64,000 nucleotides of DNA from the NCBI RefSeq assembly GCF_900141875.1, contig NZ_FQZE01000003.1, forward strand, positions 62,001 through 126,000. Reading direction: 5' to 3'. The stretch comes from Tangfeifania diversioriginum (GTDB taxonomy: Bacteria > Bacteroidota > Bacteroidia > Bacteroidales > Prolixibacteraceae). This document shows positions 27,718-35,527 of the stretch, one piece after another. The first letter of the stretch is position 1, and the number at the start of each line of letters is the position of its first letter. Position numbers and translations under genes: made by a program. Under the pieces are notes generated by a model that worked only from the letters and a program-made list of their open reading frames with translations, made no database searches and was not told the origin of the DNA.

Positions 27718-29937
27718 TTAATCCCCGGACAGAATCTGCAATTCGCCTGCTCCCACGCGGTTATGACTGCCGGGAGCTGTCAACTCCGACAACCGGAAGT
27801 GCCTGGCGTTTTCCGGCTTATCGAAAAGCACCACCCGCTGGCCCGGGTCATTTATTATGTTTCCGAAAGTGCCCCACTGAACAGTAGTCCAGTTTTGTCC
27901 GTCATTGCTGATTTCCACTTTAAATGATTCAATAAAGCCTTCTCTTGCCGGCAGGTAAGTGAAACCGGCAACCAAATATTCCTGTTGCATGTCAACCGAA
28001 AGAAATGGTGCCCCGGCGCCTGTCTCCAATGTCCACCCCGAATATGGGTTGCCATCCAAAACCCTTGCGGGCTCGCTGGTCTTTCCCTCTGAATCGACAG
28101 CAGTCCATCCTTCAGGCAGTATTCCCAACCTGTTTTCAGTTACCGGCCCCATCCTGTTTTCAACAACCGAGCGGGCTTTAACGTGGCCTCCCATTGGTAA
28201 AGAAAAGGGTTCGGTGTATTTCACCGACTGTTCATCAGGCTCCGTGCCATCAACAGTATAATAAATATCCTGTGACTGATCCGCCGTGTTTTCCGAACGC
28301 CACACAAAGTTACTGGCAACCCCCATATTGAGCATCCCTTCGCTGTTTCTATCCATAACCACAGGTTTGGGTGGTTCGTCGTAATAGTGCGCCGAAACAT
28401 GGGCAATGGCCGGAGCAAGCCTCGATTGGGCAATGGTTAGCCGGAACGCATCGGTTTCAACGGGCGGAAACCGAAGAATACGCTTGTGCCCAACGGTTTT
28501 TCCTTCGGCAATTTTTACCCACTGGCCGTCAATCCGGGCTTCCAGAAAATGCTCTTCCACCCGCTCTCCCCGGTTGGCAATGGCTTCCATAATCATAAAC
28601 CGGTTGATTTTTCTTTGCTCCGGGAGCGTAATCTCCAGGGATGCCTGCTTACCGGCAGCCTGCCACCACGTACTGTTATCGTTATCGAGGACGTTTTTTT
28701 CGGAAGCGCTTGCCCCTGCAAGCAGATCAGAATCGTAAACATTGCGAATTTTCTTGCCCACTGCTTTCAGCACTTCAGCATCCCGTGGCGAGAATTTCCC
28801 TTCGGTATTGGGAGGGATATTCAGGTGAAACTGGCTGTTGCCGCCAACCGACCGCTCATAAATATCGAAAACATCATCAACGTTTCTTACCTGCTGTTCC
28901 TCGTCGTTCCGCCAAAACCAGCCATGCCGGATGGAAGTATTCGTTTCGGCCGGGTAGTAGTGGAAGAATTTTGTTTCTTCCGTAATTTTATCGCGTCCGG
29001 CAATGTTTTCATTGGTCATATCCGGCCAGTCAAAATTATCGGGTGATACTTCAAGCGGAATAACGTTGTACTCATCTTCTCGCGTTCTTCCGCCCTCGTT
29101 TCCGCACCAGCGGGAATCGGGCCCTTTCCCGAAAATAACGGCATCAGGTGCCAGGTGCCGGATTAAATCGTACCAGGCCTCATAATTATAGGTTTGGCCT
29201 GTGCCGGGCTTGGGATTGGCGCCATCGAACCAGACTTCGTGTATGGGGCCGTATTCGGTTAAAAGTTCAAAGAGCTGGTTCAGGAAATATTCGTTGTAAT
29301 CATCGGCCAGGTAGGTGAAACTTCTGGTATCGCTGAAGGGGCGGCCTTCTACTTTCCTTGGAATGGTACGTTCGGTAAATTCGCTGTCATTGCCGTAATA
29401 ACCGCCGTCAGATTCAATCTGATAAAGGTCGGCAGGTGAGAGGTAAACCCCCAGCCGCAGTCCGTATTTTTCACACGATTTGGCCAGTTCCTTCAACACA
29501 TCCCCTTTGCCGTTTTTCCAGTCTGATGAAACCACCGAGTGATCGGTGTATCTGGTCTGCCAAAGGCAGTAACCATCATGGTGTTTCACAACCATGATCA
29601 CACGGGTAATACCGGCGGCGCTCATCATTTCGCACCACTGGTCGGTATCCAATCCGGTGGGATGAAACAAGTCGGATTCTTCAAATCCGGTACCCCATTC
29701 CCTGCCGCTGTAGGTATTTGGTCCGTAATGGATAAATCCCTTGAATTCATCTTCCCACCAAAGCATCTGACGCGGATGGGGCAGCACTTTTCCGGAAAGT
29801 TCAATCTTTTGTTCCACGGTATATCCGTCCGGAATTTCCACAGTTTGTGTATAGTATTCACTGTTTTCGTTAGTGCAGGCCGTTGCCATAGCTGCAACAA
29901 AAAATATCAATGTAATTTTATTGAATAAGTTTTTCAT
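27718..29937 (-). CDS. GH29 alpha-L-fucosidase, multidomain lipoprotein
   Basis: 739 residues with a lipobox (MATACTN). The GH29 barrel (about 50-400) carries FKGFIHYGPNTYSGREWG, ITRVIMVVKHHDGYCLWQ and EVWFDGAN with the likely nucleophile D238. C-terminal to it are a coagulation-factor 5/8-type binding domain (about 410-520), a FN3-like segment (YYTVDGTEPDE) and a second discoidin-like domain (about 620-739). Such enzymes remove terminal fucose from plant or algal glycans. It is transcribed alone, converging with the GH123-like gene. Confidence 0.9.
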   Translation of the reverse strand: MKNLFNKITLIFFVAAMATACTNENSEYYTQTVEIPDGYTVEQKIELSGKVLPHPRQMLWWEDEFKGFIHYGPNTYSGREWGTGFEESDLFHPTGLDTDQWCEMMSAAGITRVIMVVKHHDGYCLWQTRYTDHSVVSSDWKNGKGDVLKELAKSCEKYGLRLGVYLSPADLYQIESDGGYYGNDSEFTERTIPRKVEGRPFSDTRSFTYLADDYNEYFLNQLFELLTEYGPIHEVWFDGANPKPGTGQTYNYEAWYDLIRHLAPDAVIFGKGPDSRWCGNEGGRTREDEYNVIPLEVSPDNFDWPDMTNENIAGRDKITEETKFFHYYPAETNTSIRHGWFWRNDEEQQVRNVDDVFDIYERSVGGNSQFHLNIPPNTEGKFSPRDAEVLKAVGKKIRNVYDSDLLAGASASEKNVLDNDNSTWWQAAGKQASLEITLPEQRKINRFMIMEAIANRGERVEEHFLEARIDGQWVKIAEGKTVGHKRILRFPPVETDAFRLTIAQSRLAPAIAHVSAHYYDEPPKPVVMDRNSEGMLNMGVASNFVWRSENTADQSQDIYYTVDGTEPDEQSVKYTEPFSLPMGGHVKARSVVENRMGPVTENRLGILPEGWTAVDSEGKTSEPARVLDGNPYSGWTLETGAGAPFLSVDMQQEYLVAGFTYLPAREGFIESFKVEISNDGQNWTTVQWGTFGNIINDPGQRVVLFDKPENARHFRLSELTAPGSHNRVGAGELQILSGD

Positions 29938-30118
29938 GATCCTATTACTTTATTTTCCGTAAATCAGGGGTAAACATAAGAAAGTTGGGGGAAATATTAA
30001 GGGATTTTATTATCATATTGAATGGCATTAACTAATCAGTAGGAAACAGCTTTTCATTAATGATATAATTCAGGACTACTGGATAACCAATATCAAAAAA
30101 CGCTCAGAATATATTGTT

Positions 30119-30224
30119 AACCTTATCCCAACTTCCAAACCTTAGTAAAACCAACTGCTACCATGCACCCCAAACCTTATTACCTTATTCAATCCCCTTC
30201 AAAGAATAAGGTTAATAAGGTCGG
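30119..30224. repeat. Twin hairpin repeat, copy 1
   Basis: About 106 bases sharing most positions with 30653-30760: both start AACCTTATCCCAACT, continue through AAACCTTAGTAAAAC and end AATAAGGTCGG. Within this copy CCTTATTACCTTATTC pairs with GAATAAGGTTAATAAGG, one bulged base, giving a strong hairpin. The two copies lie 430 bases apart around a decayed gene. Confidence 0.75.
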
Positions 30225-30504
30225 TTTTCGGTGGTGACATCATTCTACTGAGGTTGAAAACGGGGAATAAGGTTTTTGAATAGCAAGAACCCAGAGGGTT
30301 CACATGTTTATAGATGGATATTTGGGGAGAATTATAATTCGGCCGGGGTCGAACAAAATAAAAGACCGTCAATTTCTATAAACATTCGATACCTCCGGCA
30401 TCGAAGACCAATATCTAAATAGGTATAAAGCCATGAAGTCAATCCATTGAATCCACTCATTTTTATACCTTCATAGCCATTTTAAAAGATAAACATCAAC
30501 TAAA

Positions 30505-30643
30505 ATGAAAACTTTTTACAGCATATTATCCGCAGTCATCAATCCGGTTTCGGGTGGAAAACTATAATACATTTATCGATTTTTCCGAACTGGACAAAAT
30601 TGAAGCGTATGCGATTGAACACGGCGTTAAACCGGTTAAATAA
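30505..30643 (+). pseudogene. Internally deleted gene remnant
   Basis: An ATG at 30505 opens a plausible N-terminus (MKTFYSILSAVINPVSG) that stops at 30567. Overlapping it in another frame, 30554-30643 reads like the end of a protein (NYNTFIDFSELDKIEAYAIEHGVKPVK). Together they look like the two ends of one gene joined by an internal deletion. I cannot name the family with confidence. Confidence 0.5.
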
Positions 30644-30652
30644 AATTCAGAA

Positions 30653-30760
30653 AACCTTATCCCAACTCCCAAACCTTAGTAAAACTCCGCTGCCCCACCT
30701 CCCCCCAAACCTTATTCATCTTATTAAATCCTCTAAAATGAATAAGGTTGATAAGGTCGG
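30653..30760. repeat. Twin hairpin repeat, copy 2
   Basis: Second copy of the element at 30119-30224, starting ten bases after the remnant's stop. ACCTTATTCAT pairs with ATGAATAAGGT. The loop and middle differ from copy 1, while the stem is kept, which suggests the structure matters. Confidence 0.75.
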
Positions 30761-30876
30761 GGGTCAAAGAGAGCAGAGTGCCACCGAAGATAAAAGACGG
30801 AAAATAAACGACAAGAAGCTTTTTCAGATGACAGGTGATAATCTTAATAAAATCCAAAAATAAAAGCAATTATCGT

Positions 30877-30884
30877 TATATTTG
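30877..30884 (+). promoter_or_regulatory. -7 box TATATTTG before the small antitoxin-like gene
   Basis: Perfect TAnnTTTG match 14 bases before the ATG at 30898. No clear -33 element. Confidence 0.4.
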
Positions 30885-30897
30885 AAAAAAAATTGTC

Positions 30898-31131
30898 ATG
30901 CAAACAATTCGGTTACGGGTAAATGATAGTATTTTTCAACAACTAATGTGGTTTCTGAAACGCTTCGGCAAGAATGAGATTGAAGTAATCAGTGAAAACG
31001 ATGAATATTTTTCAATTCAGGAATACCTCAAAAAAGAACTGGAAAAAATAGAAAACGGAACTGCAGAATTTATAAGCCTCAATCAACTCGACGAAGAACT
31101 TGAATCGACCATCAGGAAATATGAAGATTAG
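30898..31131 (+). CDS. Antitoxin-like small protein
   Basis: 77 residues (MQTIRLRVNDSIFQQLMWFLKRF) ending in an acidic helix with SLNQLDEELESTIRKYED. Its stop overlaps the start of a RelE/ParE-like toxin reading frame by 11 bases, the usual layout of Bacteroidota antitoxin-toxin pairs. It is intact, whereas its toxin is truncated, so it would be an orphan antitoxin. Confidence 0.6.
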   Translation: MQTIRLRVNDSIFQQLMWFLKRFGKNEIEVISENDEYFSIQEYLKKELEKIENGTAEFISLNQLDEELESTIRKYED

Positions 31132-31272
31132 AGTACTCAAATCCTTCAATGACAAACTGAATAGTCAAATTGGGAAAATCCATCCCGGAACCGCTACAGG
31201 GGCTACACCAGCGAATACTGGCGCAAACGCAACCGCAGCAAAAGCGATGATGAGCCGGAAGTGACTATGTAA
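31121..31272 (+). pseudogene. Truncated RelE/ParE-like toxin joined to a foreign gene tail
   Basis: From the ATG at 31121 the first 17-20 codons (MKIRVLKSFNDKLNSQI) look like the start of a RelE/ParE-family toxin; thereafter the frame becomes a non-toxin Ala/Thr-rich run and stops at 31264. From 31183 another frame reads a basic, gene-like C-terminus (RYRGYTSEYWRKRNRSKS ... EVTM) stopping at 31272. The simplest reading is a deletion that fused the toxin start to the end of an unrelated gene in a different frame. Confidence 0.55.
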
Positions 31273-31333
31273 CAGCACCCTGTTACGTTTTGGTCCGTCC
31301 TGTTAACCAGCAAGGAAATCCTGTTACAAAAAC

Positions 31334-31379
31334 CGGCTTCCAGTTCCTGGGTTCACCTTTCCAGTGCAACTGGAAGCCG
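31334..31379. repeat. Long hairpin in the decayed region
   Basis: Perfect 12-bp arms CGGCTTCCAGTT and AACTGGAAGCCG, with an inner CTGG/CCAG pair continuing the stem. It lies in about 300 bases (31273-31572) in which I see no gene; three TGTTA-containing words occur just upstream. Confidence 0.65.
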
Positions 31380-31572
31380 CATTTTACCTGCCGGAAAAAC
31401 AAATTGACTAACAGGAAACCCAAGATGCCAACTCGCGTTACGGAAAAATGTAACAGAACGAGAAAAATCCCAACAGTACGAAAGAGGATAACAACAGGAA
31501 AGGACAAGGGAGTAACACAGAATTTATTTCTGGGGTACCCCCTTATCCTTTCTCTTAAGTTTAAAAAATCAA

Positions 31573-32727
31573 CTATTTTATCAAAAATAACTTTCTCATC
31601 TTTGCATGAATATCTGTATTATCCATAAACCCAATAAACTCTTCGGCACCGGGTCCGAAAGCAAACACTGGGACCATAAGACCGGTATGTCCACCGGTTG
31701 TAAATTCACCTTTTACCATGCCTGTCTCTAAATTCCCATCCAGAATGGTCATTCCACCGGTTTCATGGTCTGCAGTAACAACAACAAGAGTTTCTTTGTC
31801 TCGAGCTGCAAATTCCAACGCTTTTCCGATTGCGCGATCAGTGTCGAGCATTTCTTCCACAACGTAAATGGTGCTTCCGGCATGGCCGCCCCAATCAACC
31901 TGAGAACCTTCCACCATCAAGAAAAACCCTTTCTTGTTTTTGTTTAAAATATTGATTGCCGTATTAGTAGCAACAGGCAGCATATCGCCACGTTCGTCAA
32001 TTCGTCCGTTGTGTTCGGCAGCTGTAAGCCCGGCAAGTTTGCCTTTTTTAATGCTTTTTATGGTGTTGATATTCTTTTCCACCTGGTAACCTTTTTCTTT
32101 AAGTTCTTCTACCAGGTTTCGACCGTCTTTACGTTCGGTAAAATGCTTGTAGCCACCGCCAATAAACACATTAATGTCCGTCTTCAGAAAATCGGCAGCA
32201 ATTTCTTCATACATGTTCCGGCTTTCCTGGTGGGCAATAAATGAGGCCGGTGTGGCATGAGTAATAGCTGATGTGGATACAAGTCCGGTAGCTAGCCCAT
32301 TCTCATCGGCATATTCCAGAATAGTCTCTACTGGTTTTTTGTTAATGTCAACCCCAACTGCTCCGTTGTAAGTTTTTTGGCCAGTTGAAAGTGCAGTTCC
32401 TCCGGCAGCAGAATCAGTGATGTAACGGTCAGCCGAATGGGTTGTTACTAATCCCATATATTTGAAATTTTCCAGGAATAGTTTACCCCTATTGGCAGTA
32501 AGGCCAGCATAAAGTTGCGATAAACTCATTCCATCCACAATAACCAAGATAATATTTTGAGGCTTTTTGTTTTTGAAGTTTTGTGGGTAAATTTTCACAT
32601 CGTATGTCTCACCTCCCTGATAAATTTTTTCATTTTCATCGGCACTTTCGTTAAGATAAGTATTTTGTGCCATTGAAAAATATCCTATCAAAATCGACAT
32701 TATTAAAGTTATTATTCTCTGCGTCAT
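31573..32727 (-). CDS. Alkaline phosphatase
   Basis: 384 residues with a signal peptide (LIMSILIGYFSMAQ). The alkaline phosphatase fold is shown by IILVIVDGMSLSQL (metal-binding Asp), YITDSAAGGTALSTG with the nucleophilic Ser, HATPASFIAHQESR, FFLMVEGSQVDWGGHAG and VVVTADHETGGM, which supply the remaining metal ligands. It hydrolyses phosphate monoesters in the periplasm. It is last in a possible unit with the aldolase gene 12 bases upstream. Its base composition is close to the window average, unlike the AT-rich aldolase gene. Confidence 0.93.
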   Translation of the reverse strand: MTQRIITLIMSILIGYFSMAQNTYLNESADENEKIYQGGETYDVKIYPQNFKNKKPQNIILVIVDGMSLSQLYAGLTANRGKLFLENFKYMGLVTTHSADRYITDSAAGGTALSTGQKTYNGAVGVDINKKPVETILEYADENGLATGLVSTSAITHATPASFIAHQESRNMYEEIAADFLKTDINVFIGGGYKHFTERKDGRNLVEELKEKGYQVEKNINTIKSIKKGKLAGLTAAEHNGRIDERGDMLPVATNTAINILNKNKKGFFLMVEGSQVDWGGHAGSTIYVVEEMLDTDRAIGKALEFAARDKETLVVVTADHETGGMTILDGNLETGMVKGEFTTGGHTGLMVPVFAFGPGAEEFIGFMDNTDIHAKMRKLFLIK

Positions 32728-32739
32728 AATTTTAATATA

Positions 32740-33594
32740 TTATTTTATAATTTTACTTGAACCAAATAATCTTATTTTCTTTCTTACTTCATCTTTCATT
32801 TCTTCTTTTCCAGCGTTCAGATATTTACGAGGATCAATTACATCCGGATTTAGTTGAATATAATTTTTTACGGACTCTGAGAACCGTTTTATTAAACAGG
32901 TCCCTACATTAACTTTACATATACCATTGGCAATTGCGTCTCTAATACTATTTTCATCTACGCCTGATGAACCGTGCAAAACAAGAGGAACTTCCGGTAT
33001 TTCTTTACTGATTTCTTTTAATCTATCAATATCAAGTTGAGTTTCTGAAGAACATTGGGAATGAACTGAACCAACTGCAACAGCTAATGAATCAGCTTTT
33101 GTTTTATAAATAAACTCTTTAACCTGATATGGATTGGTCAGTGTATTTATTATTTCGTTATTGTCAACTCCTTGGTATAAAACCTTCCCTAATTCTAATT
33201 CAACCGGGATTTTGTAAAAATGAGCTATTTGCGTTAAAATTTTGCTTTGATTTATATTTTCAGTAAACGATAAATCTGAACCATCAAACATTAGCGATGT
33301 AAAACCACTATTCAGGCATTTGATATTTTGTTCAACGGTTCTGCCATGGTCAAAATGTAACACTATAGGTATAGAATTATATTTTGCCATTGCACCAACC
33401 ATTGATTTGATTGCAAATATTCCTGCATAATTTATAGCACCTTGACTAAATTGGACAATAACAGGAGCTTTTTCTATCGTTGCTGCTTCAATAATTGCCT
33501 GGATCATCTCCAAATTATTAGCATTAAATGCACCGACTGCGTATTTACCTTTTAATGCATTTAACAACAAATGCTTTGAAGTAACCAATGACAT
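32740..33594 (-). CDS. Class II ketose-bisphosphate aldolase
   Basis: 284 residues of the zinc-dependent aldolase family, cleaving fructose- or tagatose-1,6-bisphosphate (or a related ketose phosphate) to triose phosphates. Motifs are GAFNANNLEMIQAIIEAA, IVLHFDHGRT with a zinc His, SLMFDGSDLSFTENI, VELELGKV, AVGSVHSQC and LVLHGSSGVDENSI. Its substrate cannot be settled from sequence. It is about 30% GC by hand count of a sample line, much lower than the 42-45% typical of the window, and is separated from SusD by a hairpin. Confidence 0.9.
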   Translation of the reverse strand: MSLVTSKHLLLNALKGKYAVGAFNANNLEMIQAIIEAATIEKAPVIVQFSQGAINYAGIFAIKSMVGAMAKYNSIPIVLHFDHGRTVEQNIKCLNSGFTSLMFDGSDLSFTENINQSKILTQIAHFYKIPVELELGKVLYQGVDNNEIINTLTNPYQVKEFIYKTKADSLAVAVGSVHSQCSSETQLDIDRLKEISKEIPEVPLVLHGSSGVDENSIRDAIANGICKVNVGTCLIKRFSESVKNYIQLNPDVIDPRKYLNAGKEEMKDEVRKKIRLFGSSKIIK

Positions 33595-33627
33595 AATAAA
33601 ATATTAATCGTTTGCAAATTATTTTCA

Positions 33628-33661
33628 AAAGGCCGAATCTTGTCGAAAAAATTCGGCCTTT
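33628..33661 (-). terminator. Hairpin between SusD and the aldolase gene
   Basis: Perfect 11-bp arms AAAGGCCGAAT and ATTCGGCCTTT, 30 bases after the SusD stop on the minus strand, with T residues following. A likely terminator or partial terminator. Confidence 0.8.
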
Positions 33662-33691
33662 AATTTAAATCAGATTATAAATGGTTTAGAT

Positions 33692-35509
33692 CTACCAACC
33701 AGGATTTTGTTCAAGGTTAGGATTAGTTAATCTATCTGTTTCAGGAATAGGATAATAATATTTCTTATCATCCCATTTTCTTTCAATATTATTTAACCAT
33801 GTTATTTCCCCATAAGTTTCATTTGACAATCTATATGGATTTGTTTGCCCTCCGTACAAATCACTCACAGGGATTGCTGTATAAGAAGGGGATGTTGTAG
33901 GTTCTTCTTTATAATAAATTACATCCATTACACCATCTTGATTAAGATCCATTGGTGTATCCAATTCAGGTATATAAATTCCATTCCATTCCATTTCAAA
34001 TAATTCTCCCCTTTTCCACCTTACAATATCATAAAAACGAAATCCTTCCATTGCCAATTCAATTCCACGATCTCTTCTAATTTCAAGTATTACAGGATCA
34101 GAAATATTAGGAAAATAATTTGATTGCAAATATGGATCAATTTCTGTTGGTTTAATATTTAATCCACCTGTTATACCAGCCCTTGCTCTTAAAGCACCTA
34201 TGGTTTTTGACCAATCATCATCGGTTAAAGTTCCAAGTTCAGCTTTTGCTTCAGCAAAATTTAATAAAACCTCGGCATATCGGAATATAGATACTGAGTT
34301 ATCGTTTAAATCTCGTGTATCAACATTAATATCATCAAGACTCCATTTAATAGGTTGGTACCCTGTATAAGAATACAACATATCTGGTGGTGCATCAAAT
34401 GGGATACCATTGTTTAATCTTTGATAATCTACTCCTCGTATAGTTTGCTTAAGTCTTTTATCTCTATCTACCATTTCTTCATGAAAAAGCATAGTTTCAT
34501 AATCCGGATCATCAGTAAAAGGTGTTCCATCCAAGGTTAAATATGTATTGATAAAAGTACGTATAAAATTATATCTCACACCGGTTGTTGTACTAGTGTA
34601 ATACCAATTTGCAGCATGTGTTTCACCAAGTGCTTCATCCATAATTACTGCCATCATAATTTCATCACCAACAGGAGATTGTGATGTGAACAATTCTCTG
34701 TAAGATTTATCAGTACCAGAACCTGTATATAATTCAAATCCAGACTCATCTATGATAAATTTAGCAGCATTTGCAGCTTCATTCAACCATTGGCCCGAGG
34801 TTCCTTGCAAACCAAGTTCTGTATGATATTTGCGAAATGTACCTTCAAACAAACAAACCCGAGCTTTCAAGGCATAGGCAACCCATTTGGTTACCAAACT
34901 TCTTGTTTCATCGGAGGTTAAGGTTATATTTTCACAAGCATAATTCAAATCAGCAAGAACATTATCCATAACTAATTCTCTTGAATCACGCGCTTTATAA
35001 AGAGCTTCGTCATCCACATCAAGTGGTGTATCTATCCAAGGCACATCGCCATACCTTTTTACTTTTTCAAAATAAAAGAAAGCCCTAAAAAATCTTGCCA
35101 GACCAACATAATGATTTCTAACCTCTTCAGAGACATTCTCGTTAGTTGTACAATTTTCAATAAAAAAATTAAAATTTCGTAAATGTCCCCATCCCCATTC
35201 ACGATCTCCACCTAAGGCAACTACCTCGTTTCCAGAAGCACTATCATCATCATCTGATGTTGGAGTATATGCTCCTTCCATAAGTAATGCAGGTGCACCT
35301 CTTCGTGCAGCATAATCTGAAATACAATCAGCAGTATGTATATTATTTGCACTAGGAAGCCAATCATAAAATGAATAAGAATATAGCTCAAGGCCCTTTT
35401 CACTTCCGAAAACAGATTCTTTTGATGCAGAGTCTTGGGGTATTTGTTCTAAATCACAACCAAAAATAAGGATTGTGAAAATTATAAATCCAATATTATG
35501 TAGTTTCAT
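33692..35509 (-). CDS. SusD/RagB-family glycan-binding lipoprotein
   Basis: 605 residues with lipobox IFGCD, N-terminal KESVFGSEKGLELYSYSFYDW, the TPR-like core (VGLARFFRAFFYFEKVKRYGDVPWIDTPL) and the C-terminal block with EIRRDRGIELAMEGFRFYDIVRWKRGELF that defines the family. SusD proteins bind oligosaccharides on the outer surface and cap the SusC channel. It lies 18 bases downstream of the SusC gene. AT-rich like SusC's main body. The ligand is unknown. Confidence 0.95.
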   Translation of the reverse strand: MKLHNIGFIIFTILIFGCDLEQIPQDSASKESVFGSEKGLELYSYSFYDWLPSANNIHTADCISDYAARRGAPALLMEGAYTPTSDDDDSASGNEVVALGGDREWGWGHLRNFNFFIENCTTNENVSEEVRNHYVGLARFFRAFFYFEKVKRYGDVPWIDTPLDVDDEALYKARDSRELVMDNVLADLNYACENITLTSDETRSLVTKWVAYALKARVCLFEGTFRKYHTELGLQGTSGQWLNEAANAAKFIIDESGFELYTGSGTDKSYRELFTSQSPVGDEIMMAVIMDEALGETHAANWYYTSTTTGVRYNFIRTFINTYLTLDGTPFTDDPDYETMLFHEEMVDRDKRLKQTIRGVDYQRLNNGIPFDAPPDMLYSYTGYQPIKWSLDDINVDTRDLNDNSVSIFRYAEVLLNFAEAKAELGTLTDDDWSKTIGALRARAGITGGLNIKPTEIDPYLQSNYFPNISDPVILEIRRDRGIELAMEGFRFYDIVRWKRGELFEMEWNGIYIPELDTPMDLNQDGVMDVIYYKEEPTTSPSYTAIPVSDLYGGQTNPYRLSNETYGEITWLNNIERKWDDKKYYYPIPETDRLTNPNLEQNPGW

Positions 35510-35527
35510 TTTTATAAGTTTTTTTGA

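Noticed and set aside
30600-30863. Plus-strand frame of 87 codons
   Set aside because: It reads through the second copy of the twin hairpin repeat and produces low-complexity sequence.
31290-31628. Plus-strand frame of 112 codons
   Set aside because: It runs over a hairpin and into the 3' end of the alkaline phosphatase gene; the translation is rich in Lys, Arg and Thr with no protein-like pattern.
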